From NCBI RefSeq assembly GCF_014356525.2, contig NC_052517.1, positions 7,898,601 to 7,962,600 on the forward strand: DNA of 64,000 bases, written 5' to 3'. The position numbers were made by a program, and so were the translations under genes. Positions within the stretch are counted from its first letter, which is position 1; the number at the start of each line of letters is the position of its first letter. The DNA comes from Nilaparvata lugens. Lineage: Eukaryota > Arthropoda > Insecta > Hemiptera > Delphacidae. Positions 22,273-37,600 of the stretch are shown one piece after another. The notes under the pieces were generated by a model. It made no database searches. It was given only the letters and a program-made list of their open reading frames with translations, and was not told where the DNA came from.

Positions 22273-22808
22273 CCTACAGTTACATTGAAAAGTGGCCATT
22301 GCTGCACTGATTACAGAACGCAAAGAATAACTTTTCCGCTCTAGTGCGGGAAAAAATTTTCTGCACTCCAGATTTTCAACATGGCAACACAAAATACTTA
22401 TTAGGTTATATGGAGCAACAGTGCAGCAAAATCAAAATGAAGTTGGTAACAGTGACTGCTGTGGCTGCTATAGTGAGCAGAGGTGCAACCAAGCACAACG
22501 CGCTAATTATTAGTATTAGATATTATAACCAAGGACAACATTTTTATTCAATTTGACAATAAATTAAGGTTTTTATCAATAATAAAATTACACAGAAAAA
22601 CATTTGATGGATTTCAGGCAATTTTACCCATAATTACCCACTTTTCATATTCAATGGTAACTGTAGGAAAAACTTAATGTGAAATACGTGCACAAAGTTC
22701 CTCTGCTGCACTCAACAAACCATTCCGCCCTCGCCTACGGCTCAGGCGTAAACGTTTCTTTCGGTGCAGCAAACTGTCACTTTGCGCACTAGTTGCACAA
22801 ATAACTAT
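22273..22808 (+). mobile_element. CCTACAG repeat family, copy 1 (0.53 kb)
   Basis: Starts cctacagttacattgaaaag and ends gcacaaataactat. An internal inverted partner, actgtaggaaaaac, lies about 400 bp in, giving a foldback of the first 400 bp. A 135-bp tail carries cgcccgagccg-type GC words. Other copies: 30077-30610, 50344-50866 and 55085-55609 (minus). Non-coding. Confidence 0.8.
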
Positions 22809-25281
22809 TGACGATTGTTAGTATTTTTTATTGATGACTGTTATTAATATTAATCATGCCACTTAATGAAGTAGGCCTAATGTACATTCTGATTAACAAG
22901 TGAGTTCTGCGTTTTTTCTATGTGGTTATTCTGTGTAATGTGCGTGAATGAAATTGTTTGATGGTAGGTTTCGAGCTTTATTTCCAGTATTTTTTTTATA
23001 TATATAATAATCGTTTATAATGCCAGGAGAAAGGTGTGCAGTTGTTAAACTTATTAATAAGTTTATTTCTTTAACCTTCTAGTCGTGACCCTAAATTTCT
23101 CTGGTGTTCGTCGTGAACCTGGGTCCTGAAAACCCACTTTTTCCATCAATTATTTAAAGCAGAATCTATTTTTTATTTTTGATTTCAATGTGTCCATGGA
23201 TACTCAATTTTCATGGCAAAAACCATTGCAAAGAGCACTTGTGTAAAGCAAGAATAGAGCTTAATTTATTATAATTCAGTATTCTTTTACTAACTATAAA
23301 TTTGAATACCATTGTTAGTTTCTCATAAAATGTTTCAACTACCGTACCTTAGAGTATGGTAGTGAAATGCACTCTTATTTCTTGATGAAATAACAGCATT
23401 GAAAGTTGTAATTTTTTGTTCATAATTAGGATAAATAGAAATCTATATAATGGTTTAATGATGTTAATACATTCTTAGGGCAGATTTAGATTGGTTATTT
23501 TTGTGATAATGTTAGGAAACCGTTGATGGATTCGCATTGTTGTTGTTGATAAAATTACGTTAATATCATCAGAGAAATATCCTGAAATTCCTAAAGAAGT
23601 TGCTAGATCTTTCCATAAACAAAGGACCTTCATGAGGAAGAAATTTCTTAATGATAATCTAAATAAAAGGAAGAACTACAACGACGCGAGAAAAAGTAAG
23701 AGAAAGTACAAAAAACTCGTTTGAAATAGTATTTATTGAATTGAATCATGTAGGCTACTCAAACGATTTGTTTTAGACTCGCTAGTAACATTATAGGATT
23801 TTTACTGATAATTTGCTTTGACATTGTTTCAAAGAGGATAAAATTCTGAACATTTTGATGTCATTCACTTCTATGTAGTGTTGATGGTTAATTTGCTATA
23901 AGGGCTCAAAGTTAGGCATTTTTACGTTTGAATACGTGTTAAGCCGGACCGAGAGGTCGCAGCATGACGTCACACCATAGCCGGCTGCGTTCTCCACGCG
24001 TCTTATGGGATCAAGGCAACCTTCTATACACTATTTATAACACTATTTATAACACTATTTATAACACTATTTTTACACTAATTCTTGTCAAGAGACTGCA
24101 TAAAAATGCACTATAACGGGATGTACGGTACTCTTATAGATCGAGGTTCCAGTGTGTAGGCTATATCAAGTCGCAAAACCTGCTATCACACTCTTTAAAA
24201 ATGCTATTTTGCTATTTATCAAGCTTTTTAATTTAAGATCTATGCTGTATAGTGTATAGATTATTGACAATACACCTCCATATTTATTGAAATTCTTCGA
24301 TGTAATTCAAATACGTACCGTACTCATTATCTTCAATTGTAAATGTAGCCTATTCAGTATTCATGCAAATAAAAGTACATAGAATTATCAATATCGATGC
24401 CTGGATCTAGGCCTATGTACTGTATGGTCAGTTTGATAAGTGTTGCATCTCAGAATCAGGCTTCAATACGGTATACTATATACTCACCTGTAATCAGCAA
24501 TGAAAATAATATTGAAGATTCCTATTTGGAAGAACTGGGCTTTTTGAATTATTGTCGGTCTTGGTCAATACAATAATAATATAATAGGGTCACTGTATAC
24601 CAAGAAAACATCATATTTTCAACAAAATTATAGAGCAATTTTCCAGTATAATGTTTCAAGCTTTTTGGAAAGTCACAACTGAATGAAGAGAGATGAATTG
24701 AACTTCTTAACTTGTTGCAACTACTCCAATCATGCGTGAAGTAGTGATTTTTGTCAGTATTTACCGGTACATGAATTTCAATTTATTGACCCAAAACACT
24801 AACTTTGTCAACACTAGTCAATAACTTTAAACTCTCGATGGAAACCCTACATAATGCATCATATCCATAAAGTGGAAGGGTTTTATGAAATAGGTACCCT
24901 TTGGAAATTTATGTATTGTTTTAAACTTTAATAGCAACACTATTATTGATGTATATTGTTACTTTAATAGCAACACTATTATTCTTGAATTTGAAAAAAA
25001 TAATAATGTAGAAATAATCATAGAAATACAATGTGGTGATATACGGTAGTTCTTAAAATTAATTATTTAATGGAATTTTGATGTCCTTATAATAAATTAA
25101 ATAATACTATATCAAGCCGTAATCAGACTTCACCCGCACCCTATACTGTATAATTTGCCACTAAGTGAGAATCAATTGCCAGCAAAACCAATTATAGGCC
25201 TACTGTCTAATCTATGTTTTTCTTTTAGAAGTAGAAGTAGGCTACTGTGAATTCACTGTACAACAGCAGCTATCTTTGGTG
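22809..25281. other. Region upstream of the channel gene, no gene recognised
   Basis: AT-rich. It contains the repeat at 23940-24035 and, right after it, a 12-bp tandem (cactatttataa, about four copies, 24028-24080). A small duplicated segment containing taatagcaacactattatt is at about 24928-24985. A pyrimidine-rich stretch with an AG at 25228 could be an acceptor for an upstream exon of the channel. Confidence 0.4.
23940..24035 (+). repeat. Interspersed repeat shared with 21530-21645
   Basis: Contains gccggaccgagaggtcgcag, then gacgtcac and gggatcaaggcaac. Similar to the reverse complement of 21530-21645. Confidence 0.5.
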
Positions 25282-25388
25282 ATGAAGATTTTTGGCGTTT
25301 TAAAAAAAGTTGCAATTGAGTTTTGCTCGGCAACATCTTTACATGGAATGCAATATACTGTTGAGCCTCGGAGAGCACCCATTGAAAG
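25282..25388 (+). CDS. ppk: ppk exon 1 (N-terminus, HG motif)
   Basis: ATG at 25282; encodes [20 protein letters not shown] and then HG, the conserved gating dipeptide of DEG/ENaC channels. GT donor at 25389, phase 2. The start was chosen as the ATG closest to the usual distance before HG. Confidence 0.8.
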
Positions 25389-25517
25389 GTAACAGATCAC
25401 CACTATATTATACAAAACGTTTTTCTTCGTTATTTTCATGATGTCAAAGTCTATGTATAATCCATACCGTATTCATGATGCAATATTATTTCTTTTCTCT
25501 GAAGAGATGGCTGTAGG

Positions 25518-25574
<57 letters not shown>

Positions 25575-25624
25575 ACGGTATATGTATATATACCATACAT
25601 ATACTGTACGGTATATATATACTG

Positions 25625-25689
<65 letters not shown>

Positions 25690-28600
25690 GATTGACAAAA
25701 TATTGGTGTAATGTGCACCTCAGTTTTCAATATATTTTTTACTCACCAAAACCTGATATAAATAACAGTCTATTGCTAATAATATGGGCCTACTCATGAT
25801 CATGAATCATGGAACTAAGCCAGCCAACAACTACCGGTACTAGAGGTAACTCATTTGGTCAGTCAGTGTCAACTCATCCATTTCGCAGAAAAATCTTTAC
25901 CTACTGTATCTCTTCATTCTTTATTGACCGAAGCGAAGCTGAGGTCTTAGTTTCGACTCGATCAGAATTTTCTGTTTGTTTGTACCGCAGTTACAGTCGC
26001 AGTTATTGTCCGATTTGGATGAAATTTGGTATGCAAGTTCTTTGAAACAAGGCGCAGAAACGTACGGTATGTGTAACGATTTCTGATAAGACCTCTGGTT
26101 TTTTGTAATTAAAAAAACCGTAGACTAACCTCTATCCAGAAAGGATGTGTCTTTGAAGAAACAGCAATTCAAGTTCATACTTTTTCGCATCAATTGTTAC
26201 GAGCACCTGGTGGCTGAGTCGGTTAGACCGTGGCTTCTCACACTGTTTGACCGAGGTTCAAATTTCGTTCTCACCAAAGTTTTTTTGCAGATGATACTAA
26301 TTGTTTTTATCTTATTCTAATAATATATCATTATAAAATAAATTATTATGATTAGATAGAATAATCAAATTGAATCATCTTATTATATTATTAAATTGTT
26401 TTACAAATTATTTAAAATAAATCTTTATTGTATTGGAGTCCAATGTACAGCAGTAGTAGAAAAAATTTGTATGTAAAGGTATAAAGGTAAAATCTGTATG
26501 TTAAGTTATAAAGGTTAATTTTGTTTTTCTATTTGTGTAGTTGAGAAGTTGATATTGCGGTAATTATTCATATTAAATGCAAAACATTAAGAAATTGTCA
26601 AAAAACCACAGATTTATTGATACTTAGAAAGACCGGTTTCGGTGATTACACCATTGTCAATCTCTGATAAAGACCGAAACTGGTCTTTCTAAGTATCAAT
26701 GAATCTGTGGTTTTTTGACAATTTCTTAGTCTTTTTCATTTTAAAGGTGAAATTTGTATGTATTTGATATAAAGGTACCTCCTTGATAAGTTCAGTATCC
26801 CTTCAAACAGTGTCTCTAGCACTTTCAATGGAGAAAATAATAGATGATATGGCTAAATCTTCACAATACACTTATCGTAATTATTGTACTGGCCCTTCTC
26901 ATTGAATTGAAAGTTGTATTCATGAGCGAGGTCTACTCTTCGCAGAACTGCTACTAGTAATACTATAGGCTAAATGTTTCATTGTTGATAGTATTTAATC
27001 AATTTTCAACTTATTTATTTCACATTGAAAAACTTTTCAGATAGTTTATTAGTTCCAGGAATAACAATTTTTTCCAGTCATTTAAATAAAAGAAACGGAT
27101 ATTGATAAGTTTTTGTAAAAAAACTGATCTTGCAATCCAACTTTCAGTAGTTCCAGGTCAAAAATATATAAGTTATCCCAATTAGCCAAATTTATACTAG
27201 ATTATGAAATTACATTTATGTATGCCTATAGAAAAATTTAGATATTGTGTAATTGTTATGAGAAAATCATTCTATTCTGATTCTTTATAATAGTGTGATA
27301 TAAATTTTAGCTATATGGAGATGTCTATTATTGTTTAGAAGAGGCCTTTATATAGGTATAGTTTAGATTCTATTTCAGATTATTCTGGAAATTGGCTGTA
27401 GTTGCAGCATTAGTCGGTTCATTATTGAGTTTTCTTGCAATATACAATACGAAGTATTCTCAAGTTATCACCTCGCTTGTGACTACCAGCTATACTAACT
27501 TCAAATATGAACAGCTAGCCTTGACTATCTGCAACAACAACAAAGCATCAAAATCCTCTGTTGATCGTTTCTTCAAAATGATGTGAGTTAACAGTTATTA
27601 GATTTTCCATTGTGAGTCTGTTGACTATTTCATCACATATATGAACAGAGTGTATCAAGTTCATAAAACAAAATGGCGGCCGTTTAAAATGTTATTCCTT
27701 GAATAACAAAAAAAAAACACATTCAGTTTACAGAAAAAACTTTTTTTAGTGAATTTGATCACATAAATCGATTGACACATCATTTCTCAAAATTTAACGA
27801 GTTTTGGGTAAGATATGGTAGCTTTTGTGATAGGTGACAGCGTGGTAAAAATGCTAAGGTGACAAGAATGCGATGGACGGATAGACACCTATAGCACAGA
27901 ATATACAGAATGGAAACTTGTAATCAATCGCCTATCTAACCAATGCTTTTTACATGACGCCAATACTAAACACGTCACGTGACCTTGGGAAGTTCCAATC
28001 CTGATCTTCTGATTGGCTCTTGGCAGTGAATGAGATCAATTGATCCGGGTCATTGAAGTGATCCGAACCTACCATCAATACTATTACAATGCGGCGCTTC
28101 CTAACAAGATGGCGGATTTTGACGTCAGGATATAGCCAAGTTTCCGTACTGTATGTATACTGTGCCTATAGTCTGTCCAAACTGCCATGAGCCCTGAAAG
28201 ATTAAGCCGACCCTCGCTCCCCCACGCGCAGGCACACACGTCCGGCCTACCTGCGTAATTGATATACTATGTATACTATGTAGTAAACAGGTAGACAGAC
28301 CGTCCCTTTACTCACATACACAAAAGAAAACTGCGCTTGTGTGTGTGAGTAGTAGGATGGTCGGCCTAATCCTTCAGAGCTCATGCCTGTTTGGACATAG
28401 TATAGTTGCGTAGACTTCCACCCGTCACCGATGAAAGTTTGCTGCAGTGCACGCACCAAGGCATGCTGCTGAAGTCTGCCTCAATAATGCAACAATCTCC
28501 ATTTGCTTTGCATGCTGTTAGTAAGCGATTTTAGATTATTTCAAACAATAATAAATCGTCACATAATACTCTAAAGGTAGTTCACTATCACCAAAGCTGC

Positions 28601-31600
28601 CATATCTCTCTTAATATTCTTTCAATCTTGTAAAATGAGTTGTCAATTGATTTGTAATTGAATTTACTAAAAAAAGGTACTCTTGTATTTTTTTCTTTTA
28701 AGATCATCCATTTTTACTGTTATTCAAGAAATACGATTTTAAACGACCGCCATTACATGTTTTATGAATTTGAAACAAATTTTGTAGCTCACTTTCCAGT
28801 TGTCATGAAACAACGACCCCCCCGGTGATGTTGCGAAGATTCATCTCCATGTCCAGTAATCGCCATACTTTAATTATTTTCTAGATTGGCCATGACTAAG
28901 CTATTATTAATATAAAAACAAAATGGCGGCTTTGTGTGTGTGTGTGTGTTTACAGACAGTTAGAAAGTTATGTTTCGTACCCAGGAACAATACCCTTGAA
29001 TATTGGTAGGACTGGGAACACTCGACTGTTGCCTGATTACTGAACTCAATATTATATTCATATCATTATATTTAAAAAAATGTAACATCAATTTTCTTTC
29101 AATCGCCTCAGGACTTTCCTAATTCGGAAATCAAACAGGAATCTAAAGAATTAATAGACTATATAATTATGTCTCACTGGATACAAGACAATTTTTAATT
29201 CAGTATCCTTCATTCAATTAAATACAATGGAATAATCTAGGATTTACAATTGATTCTCTTTAGTAAGGAAAATCTTCTAGAATAGGATTTATTGATTTCC
29301 TTTAATATGATTAATAATAAACTTTGAAATTTTACCATTGTTGCATGTTGCATCGTACTATTCATTATAGTCCTTCATTCTGATTTAACAAATATGCTAA
29401 ACAAGGATAGGAAATCAATATTAATCAAGTACTATTAATTTTGAATCCAGTAAGCTTATCTTGAACTAATGAGGAATATTATGGGTATAATATTAGGTCC
29501 AAACAGGTCATAATACAAGTATATTTTATTTAGGAATATTGCGCATTTATAATACCGTATAATATTATGTATAATATTATTTTGAGTGACATATTTTTTT
29601 CACTGCTGGTGTATATGTTGAAAATGATTAGTAATTCCATTATCAATATGAATAATAAGAGCGGCAAAACTTACAGACTAAGAAACTTGTAATTTGCATG
29701 AACCAAAATTTTTGTAGGCCTTTTGATGATGAAGAGGAGAAATCTGAATTGGAACAATCGCTTCCAACATTCATAAATCATTTATACTTCAATATTGTAA
29801 AGACGAGAAAGAGGTTGTCCGGCTCCGACATACACTTGGTAATGAAATGGACTGATTACCTTCAAAAACATGATTGGTCAATGAGCAGATTCCTGCTTTT
29901 TGTAAGTTGATAATTGTGGCTACTGTAGGCTGATCACAATATATTTTTCGCTGTAGAATTTTATGTCGTACGTAGTGTTGCTTACCTAATATCTCCCCAA
30001 TATCATTCCACTGTTCACAGATCAGTCTAAAATATAATTCTCTTTTTCTCTCTCCTCTGTAACTCATTTTATTTTTCCTACAGTTACGTTGAAAAGTGGC
30101 CATTGCTGCACTGATTACAGAACGCAAAGAATCACTTTTCCGCTCTAGTGCGGGAAAAATTTTTCTGCACTCCAGATTTGCAACATGGCAACGCAAAATA
30201 CTTAGTAGGTTATATGGAGCAACAGTGCAGCAAAATCAAAATGAAGTTGGTAACAGTGACTGCTGTGGCTGCTATAGTGAGCAGACGTGCAACCAAGCAC
30301 AACGCGCTAATTATTATTCATTATATATTATAACCAAGGACAACGAGGACTTTAGGATTTTAGGATTAAGGTTTTTATCAATAATAAAATTACACAGAAA
30401 AAGATTTGATGCATTTCAGGCAATTTTACCCATAATTACCCACTTTTCATATTCAATGGTAACTGTAGGAAAAACTTAATGTGAAATACGTGCACAAAGT
30501 TCCTCTGCTGCACTCAAGAAACCATTCCGCCCTCGCCTACGGCTCGGGCGTAAACGTTTCTTTCGGTGCAGCAAACTGACACTTTGCGCACTAGTTGCAC
30601 AAATAACTATTTCGCTGTAGAATTTTATGTCGTACGTAGTGTTGCTTACCTAATATCTCCCCAATATCATTCCACTGTTCACAGATCAGTCTAAAATATA
30701 GTCCTCTTTTTCTCTCTCCTCTGTAACTCATTTTATTTTTTATATATGTTAACAACGGTTTCTCTTGCATTTTCATAATACCAAGTGATTTATACCAATG
30801 GTAGTTAACTTTGGTAATTTCACTCTCCAGTATTTTCCAATTATTGTTTCCACAATGTCAGTGTGGAATTTGCCCACATCTTCCACATCTTACAAACTTG
30901 GGTGTGGCTGGCTGTGTAAGATTTTGTTTGAATTTTTATTAGTCTATTTTTTCAAAATTTTATAATTATTCTACTACAAAGTGTTAGAAATTGTCTAATT
31001 TTAATTCCAATATGTAAGAATACCAAATCTCTCGTACTGTATTCTAATGAAAAAATTATTTATTCATTGATTTGCATTTAATATAATGTATTATTAGGTA
31101 TATCACATCTCTCCATTGATTTTCAAGATTTCAAGATTTCAAGATTTTTATTCGCCATTAAGTACAGTACAAGTTTATCTTATACTAGCGTACAATAGGT
31201 CGTAGTCACTAATCTAATTAAGACTTATATTACAGTCGAGTCAAAAAGAATTAATTAAAATGAGCATATTATTCAATAAGCTGTCAAATAGTCATAAACA
31301 TTAAGTATGCAAGAAACATAATTAACATGTATGCATGTTGAAACATAAATTACAAACATAAAACAATGAATTGTAGAAAATATACACCTGACACATACAT
31401 TTTTCAGAAATAGCCTAGATGGAACACTTTTTTTAATTCGAAAGTAGTGACGAAATTAGTATAGTTGCTCTTTAATTAATAGTGTCAGTGTGTAATCTAC
31501 CTGGAACTCAAGAGCAACTGAACTCTTATTTGTATTATCAAGTCACTTTCTACGCATAAACTCAGGATTTTTATGTGGGCATCATCTGTAGCAAAAATAA

Positions 31601-34600
31601 ATGAATTTAATATAAATAATGTTATTTTTATTTTGTTTTAGCTCAGTCATAATTGTTCGGAGATGATAGTCGGGTGCAAAGTAGGTAGAAAAGAGGTCGA
31701 CTGCTCAGATATTTCCAGAACGTCGAGGACTGGTGTTGGCTTCTGCTGTTCTGTTGATTATAATATACAGACTAAAGATAATTTATTACTGAAGTGAGTA
31801 TAGAAGCATAGAGAAAGGATAAGCGTAAGTTTATACTATTTGTTTGTCTCTGGTAGGAGTATTTCATCTCTCCTTTTTTGTCGAAATTATTTTTTTTTCT
31901 AATTTTGCACTTTAACTTTGGCATTTTTCCAAGAGTTATTTCCATCCTTCGATTGGTTTTGGATGTGATAAGTATAAGATACTTTTACATAAAAGTACTG
32001 ATGATTAGAAAACTATTCCGCTAATGTTTATAATGCGTTACTATACTTTATTTGTATCTATCTCATAATTAGAATAATATTTGCATTTAGTTTTCATGAG
32101 CATTTTAGTATTCATCCCTACTATACAAAAATGTATAGCCTATCAAAATTACTTTGGATTTTCAGTACAAAATGATAGGGATATTTTATGTTGTTTGACG
32201 CATTATTACATCTGCTAGATTTCTAGTACGGTACAATAAGATAGGGATATTTTATGTTGTTTGACGCATTATTACATCTGCTAGATTTCTAGTACGGTAC
32301 AATAAGATAGGGATATTTTATGTTGCTTGACGCATTATTATATCTGCTACTAAACTGATTAACTTTAAATTGATTTTGAATTAAGTTTCATGATTTACTG
32401 AATATGGTTATAGGACTATTTTAATTTTTCAATCTTATTTATTTGCATTACCATATTTTTATATATTTACTATTTGCATTAATTAAAACGAATTAACTCA
32501 ATTAGCCAGGCATAGGAGAAAAGCCCTATATTGAATTTAATATCATCATAACACCCAGTGCACTGATGACGCAGTGTCAATAGGTACCGTAGGCTACTCG
32601 AAGTTAGTAGACAGTTTAATAACGTTGGTTTCAACAAACTAACGTTCGTGATTCTGATAGGTACTGAAGGTCTCGGGTTCGATTCCAGCCGGAGTCAATA
32701 CTTTTTTGCTACGGCGAATTTTCAACTTCAGTAAAAATTATTCATGTAGTTTTGTAAAGTTTACCCATTGCAGAGCAAAAGGGTTACATCTGCTCGTTCA
32801 ATATAGTATTCATTATTTTCCATAGATTGATACAAATTATAGTAGTGAATACCTATACTGCTAAAGAATAGGCCTAGCCTATTATTTCCAGCAGCTCCAT
32901 CATTGTATTTGCGAACATGAAGAACATGTATAAGCCTAGAATATTATGTTATACTGTATAACATAAAACAATAATTCCTTAGAATTTTCGTATTTTGAAG
33001 TGTAGAAATCGAGTTTTAGAATCCCAATCCAAAAAGAGCAGGCTTCATGTGTAATATTGTTGAGTTCTTCCAACGAATTTCTACTCCTTGAATATAATTC
33101 GAAAGAAAGAGGTTAGGTTATATTAATATCCTATTCTTTCTCTTTTCTCTATCATTTATATTAAACCAGCTACGGTACGGTACTATAAAATTATTATAGG
33201 TACTATAAATTAGTCTATTTTATTGTACTTTTGTATTCACTTTTTTAACTTCCTATTGTGTATCCACTTACTATTAAATAATCATGTATTTACTACACCC
33301 CCCCCTATTGTAAACTTTATCATGATTATATGGAATATTTTCAGATTGTGATTTGGTGTTGAAATTGAAATATGGACATAACCTATGTATAATATTTGGA
33401 CAATTTAAAACTAAATTAGGAAATTGAAGAAGTTTTGGGCAATAGCCTGTTTTTTCTTTATTTCCGATCATTGTATTGTTTGTGTTAACCAAGTGAATAA
33501 ACCTATACATATATATCTTTCTATGATTGATATGACCATTCATCAAAACAATGGAAAAGGCAGGAAATCATCAAATCTCTTTCTTTTTCAGGCATATTCC
33601 TCAAAACAATCGAGGTACCAACAAATTAGCATCAGAAAAATATAATTTATTACTTGATGACTTCTCTCTAATACTGAACCTTTCATCACATGATTCCATA
33701 TACCATTTATTTTATGCAGACAGTGCAACCGTGAGTCATAAATACATGAAAATATTCAACCCAAAATCATGAATATGGCGCTTATTTGCTTGTACAAAAG
33801 TCTGTTTGATTTTCATCTGTGGAGATTAGCGGCCTAAGCTAACGCCTAAGTTCTAATTGGAGAAGTTTTCCGTTACTCTGATTGGGGGGGTTCGTGTCAT
33901 TCAACCATCATTTAAATACCGTTAAAATTCAACAAACTTTTGTGTAACCAGGCCCTAGAGTAATAATCAAGTCAAACATTGTCAAGCTGTAATGTTTCAA
34001 TAATTTCTATTTTACGAAATTATTAATTTGTTTCTCTTCTTGATTCTTGGAACAATTCTACTTCAATAAATTATTTAATAGCTTTGCATTTATTTAAAAT
34101 ATTTATATACTCCTAGCTTATATAAAACACTGATCCAAATGAATTTTAATACGTCGATTAACGTTGGATTAATATCAATTGAAGAATTATCATATGGTAA
34201 TCAACACCACAAATCATGAAATCACCAGAAATCACAATAATCTTTGAATTTGCAGATTCTTCTACATACTCCAATGGAATATCCTTGCCTTCACACTGTA
34301 AGAGGATACTTATCAGGTGGAGCAGAAACATATTTCTCATTCAAATCGACTGCTATGTTGGACTCACCTGGACTTGGGGATGTGGACCCACTTATAAGAC
34401 AGTGTTACATGGAAGATGAGATACAATTGAAATATTTCGATCATTATTCATTGACTAATTGTATTATGGAGTATTATATGGAAGTTTTGATTACTAAATG
34501 CAACTGTGTGATGCCTAATGTACCTTATGAAGGTACGTCACCGCAAGCCTATTAATATTAATTAATTGATGTTTATACAGTTTAATGTTTGTTCAAGAGT

Positions 34601-37600
34601 CTGTACCATAGAGAAAATATAGCATGAAGAGATATCACACGTAAATGATATAAGGTGTTCATGTTTCAAATTTCACTGTTATGTCAAGCCGACTATTGTC
34701 AATTACTGTCGATTATTACTGTTTTGGCCGTGTGAGAGTGTATATACGAACGGCACAGAGTATGAGACACTATAACATCAGCTTCACATATAATATTGAC
34801 CGAGCAAAGTGGGGCTAAGATTCAAGTCGAATGTTTTGCATTTCTCTTCTTAGGCAATAGATTTTCATGAAATTCAATAGGTATGTTCCTTTTTGAATAT
34901 TGCGCGACTGTGAAAATAAGAAAAACATCGCAAATTTCTTGATTTTTTGAAACGAACGTATCTTACTTCACGATTATATTTTTACAAAAGTCATTTACCT
35001 CACATGAAGATTTTCTTCTGCAAATCAAGACCAAGTACCATTTTTTATTATTCCGGGTTATCGAGATAAAAAGCTTTGGATATAGAAATTGGCCATTTTT
35101 TGTGTATGTAAATATGGGCTGGAATACACTCAAGGAGGAATTTTCTATTTATCTTTCAAATTTTAGTTATGATACATGATTTTGAACAGCCTTGACGAGT
35201 TGAGAAGAATGCGCTATAGTAAAAGGAGATCTGATCATTTTGTCAAAAGTTATGAATGTTTAAAGTTTTGATCATTGACGTATCCAATTATGCGTAATTT
35301 TATCATTACTAGAAAAATGTCTAAGTTGTGAAGGGTAGAAGTGGTAGGTTTGCATAATTTTGAAAAACCCTTAAAAAATACCTCTTTTTGAAAATTAGTA
35401 GCTCCGGAACCAAGAATGATACAGTTCTGCACGACCACTCAATTTATTGGAAATTTTATTATATTTAATTTTGTAGAGAATGATTTTTCTCCAAAAACTC
35501 GAAATTTCGAGATTAAATGGAAAAATTGAAAAAAGTCTGAAATTTTGGGGATGAAGCCGCCCTCTGGCGTGTCAGCGAATTTCAGATTCAAATTCAGCGC
35601 CCCAAAATGCATGAAGAACCGTTGAGAAAGATTCTTTCGGGGCTGTTTCCTGAAAAACGACCATTTGACTGGACTATAATATTATTATTGGAATGTTGGA
35701 GTCAGAGAACATAAACTAATTGACTAACATGAAAATTGCAAGTGACATCATTAGTGTGTTTACATTTTGCATGCACCTTATCACTAATTGTCTGACGCTG
35801 TGATAATATATTACAGGCCAGTCAAATGTACCGGCAATTTATTCATCAATATTATTGAAATCTATATATTTTTTATGTTCAGCTGTTCTTAGTGAGAATT
35901 TGTGTGTATTTTTGGCTTCAAAATTCATAAAATAACTTAATTAATACAATGTGCAGTGATAATTAAGTGTAATATTTAACTATAATTTGGTGTTTTAATT
36001 TTTCTAAATTTAAAATTTGCATCACATATTTATTTTTGGACGAAAGTTGACCTTGAACTTCTTACAGAACAAACATAACCTATTTTTTGGACATGTAATC
36101 AAAATTTGGGAATGGAATAGTTTTGGGCCAAGCCTGTTGTTCCTTCCCAATCATATTTATATGATTTGCTATTGTATCCACGTATAAATAAATAAAATAA
36201 ATAAATAAATAAAAATATTGACTCATTTCATATTTCACATATTATAACACAACATGACAGATATAGAAGACTCACTCATCCGCCTAATAATAGATCACCG
36301 GGTAGAAAGTCTCAATAACTTTTTTCAAAATTATCATTATTTTCAAAATTATTTTAAATTGTCAAATTGTGATACCGTTACTCATTATATCAATTCTTTT
36401 TTTCTTTTATAGGGATCTACAAAGAATGCACTATCTTCAATAACCTCTGTGTCGATCTCCATTTGTGTAAGTTTCAAAGTTCATGTCATCATTTCTTTCC
36501 TCAACATATACCGTAGACCAGATATTTTTTATAGAATCTATCTGGTCTAAGACCATAACCATTTGATCTGAACTATCAGTTTAGATACTAGTTTCATTTT
36601 ATAGTTACTAATCAATTTATCCTTGGAATTTTCATACTTACATGCCTTAGAAATCTATGCGCTTCTCTATTCATTCATTATAATTCAGTGTTAGTATCAG
36701 GGACTGAGCTTCGCTCTGGAGTACAAAAGCATACAAAATTGATTACGAAAGAAGAAATTATAATAATATTCATAGTTCATACAGAAATGTTCTATCTAAT
36801 CACAGTGAATTGAGATTGATTCCCAGAGGAATACAAAAATTCCCCTCACAAAGGCCCGGTTGCACAAAAGCCGGTTAAATTTAATCCTGATTAATTTCAC
36901 GAGAACCAAATCAGAGAAGGCGACCATTTCAAAAAGATGGTTCTACTGTAATTAATCAGGAATAAAAGTAACCCGGGTTTTTTGCAACCGGCACTAAGTA
37001 CCTGATTGAATTATTACAAAAGTTCAACAGCTGAGTCATAATTTTGACACAGTCCCACACACATGAACTCGCTCACCCACTTCCATCATCAACAGACGAC
37101 GAAATAATTATTATCAGCTGTTTTGCTAAGGATGAATAATAAATTTTCTTTCTAATGTTCTCAAGCGGGTTTTCCCAGGGATGAGACCTAGTGCAATCAA
37201 ATTTTTATATTAAAAACCTACTATGTTTTGAATTTTGTGAGAATCGTTAGAGCCGTTTTCGAGATCTGGTGAGATACAAACATATAAACAGAAATTGCTC
37301 ATTTAATGGTATAGGATGAATAAATGTTTTTTCTTGTATAGAATATTGAATCAGCCCCACCTGCCCATACGGCAACTGCTTGGAAATCTACCTATAAAAC
37401 ACTTCATGATTATGTTTACTTCCCAGTTCAGGAAATTTTTGATGCTGAATGATTCTCACCCTGCTGTATAAATTCATTTTTCCTTGCCGTACCAAACTCC
37501 AGTAGCCTAGCTGGTCATCATTGAGCTATAATATATATATATATATTGTAATGAATCTTTTGGATAAATCTCATGGAAGGAGAGAATTAGCTAGGAAAAT

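Noticed and set aside
25438..25698. ORFs rich in Tyr-Ile on both strands
   Set aside because: They are translations of (TA)n microsatellites.
26201..26275. Functional tRNA gene
   Set aside because: A and B boxes are present but no acceptor stem pairs; a SINE head is more likely.
28247..28459. 70-codon minus-strand ORF
   Set aside because: Lies across a TIR element; no family support.
37340..37450. Possible ppk exon with cysteines
   Set aside because: Does not fit the phase after exon 7, and the real cysteine-motif exon is at 46847.
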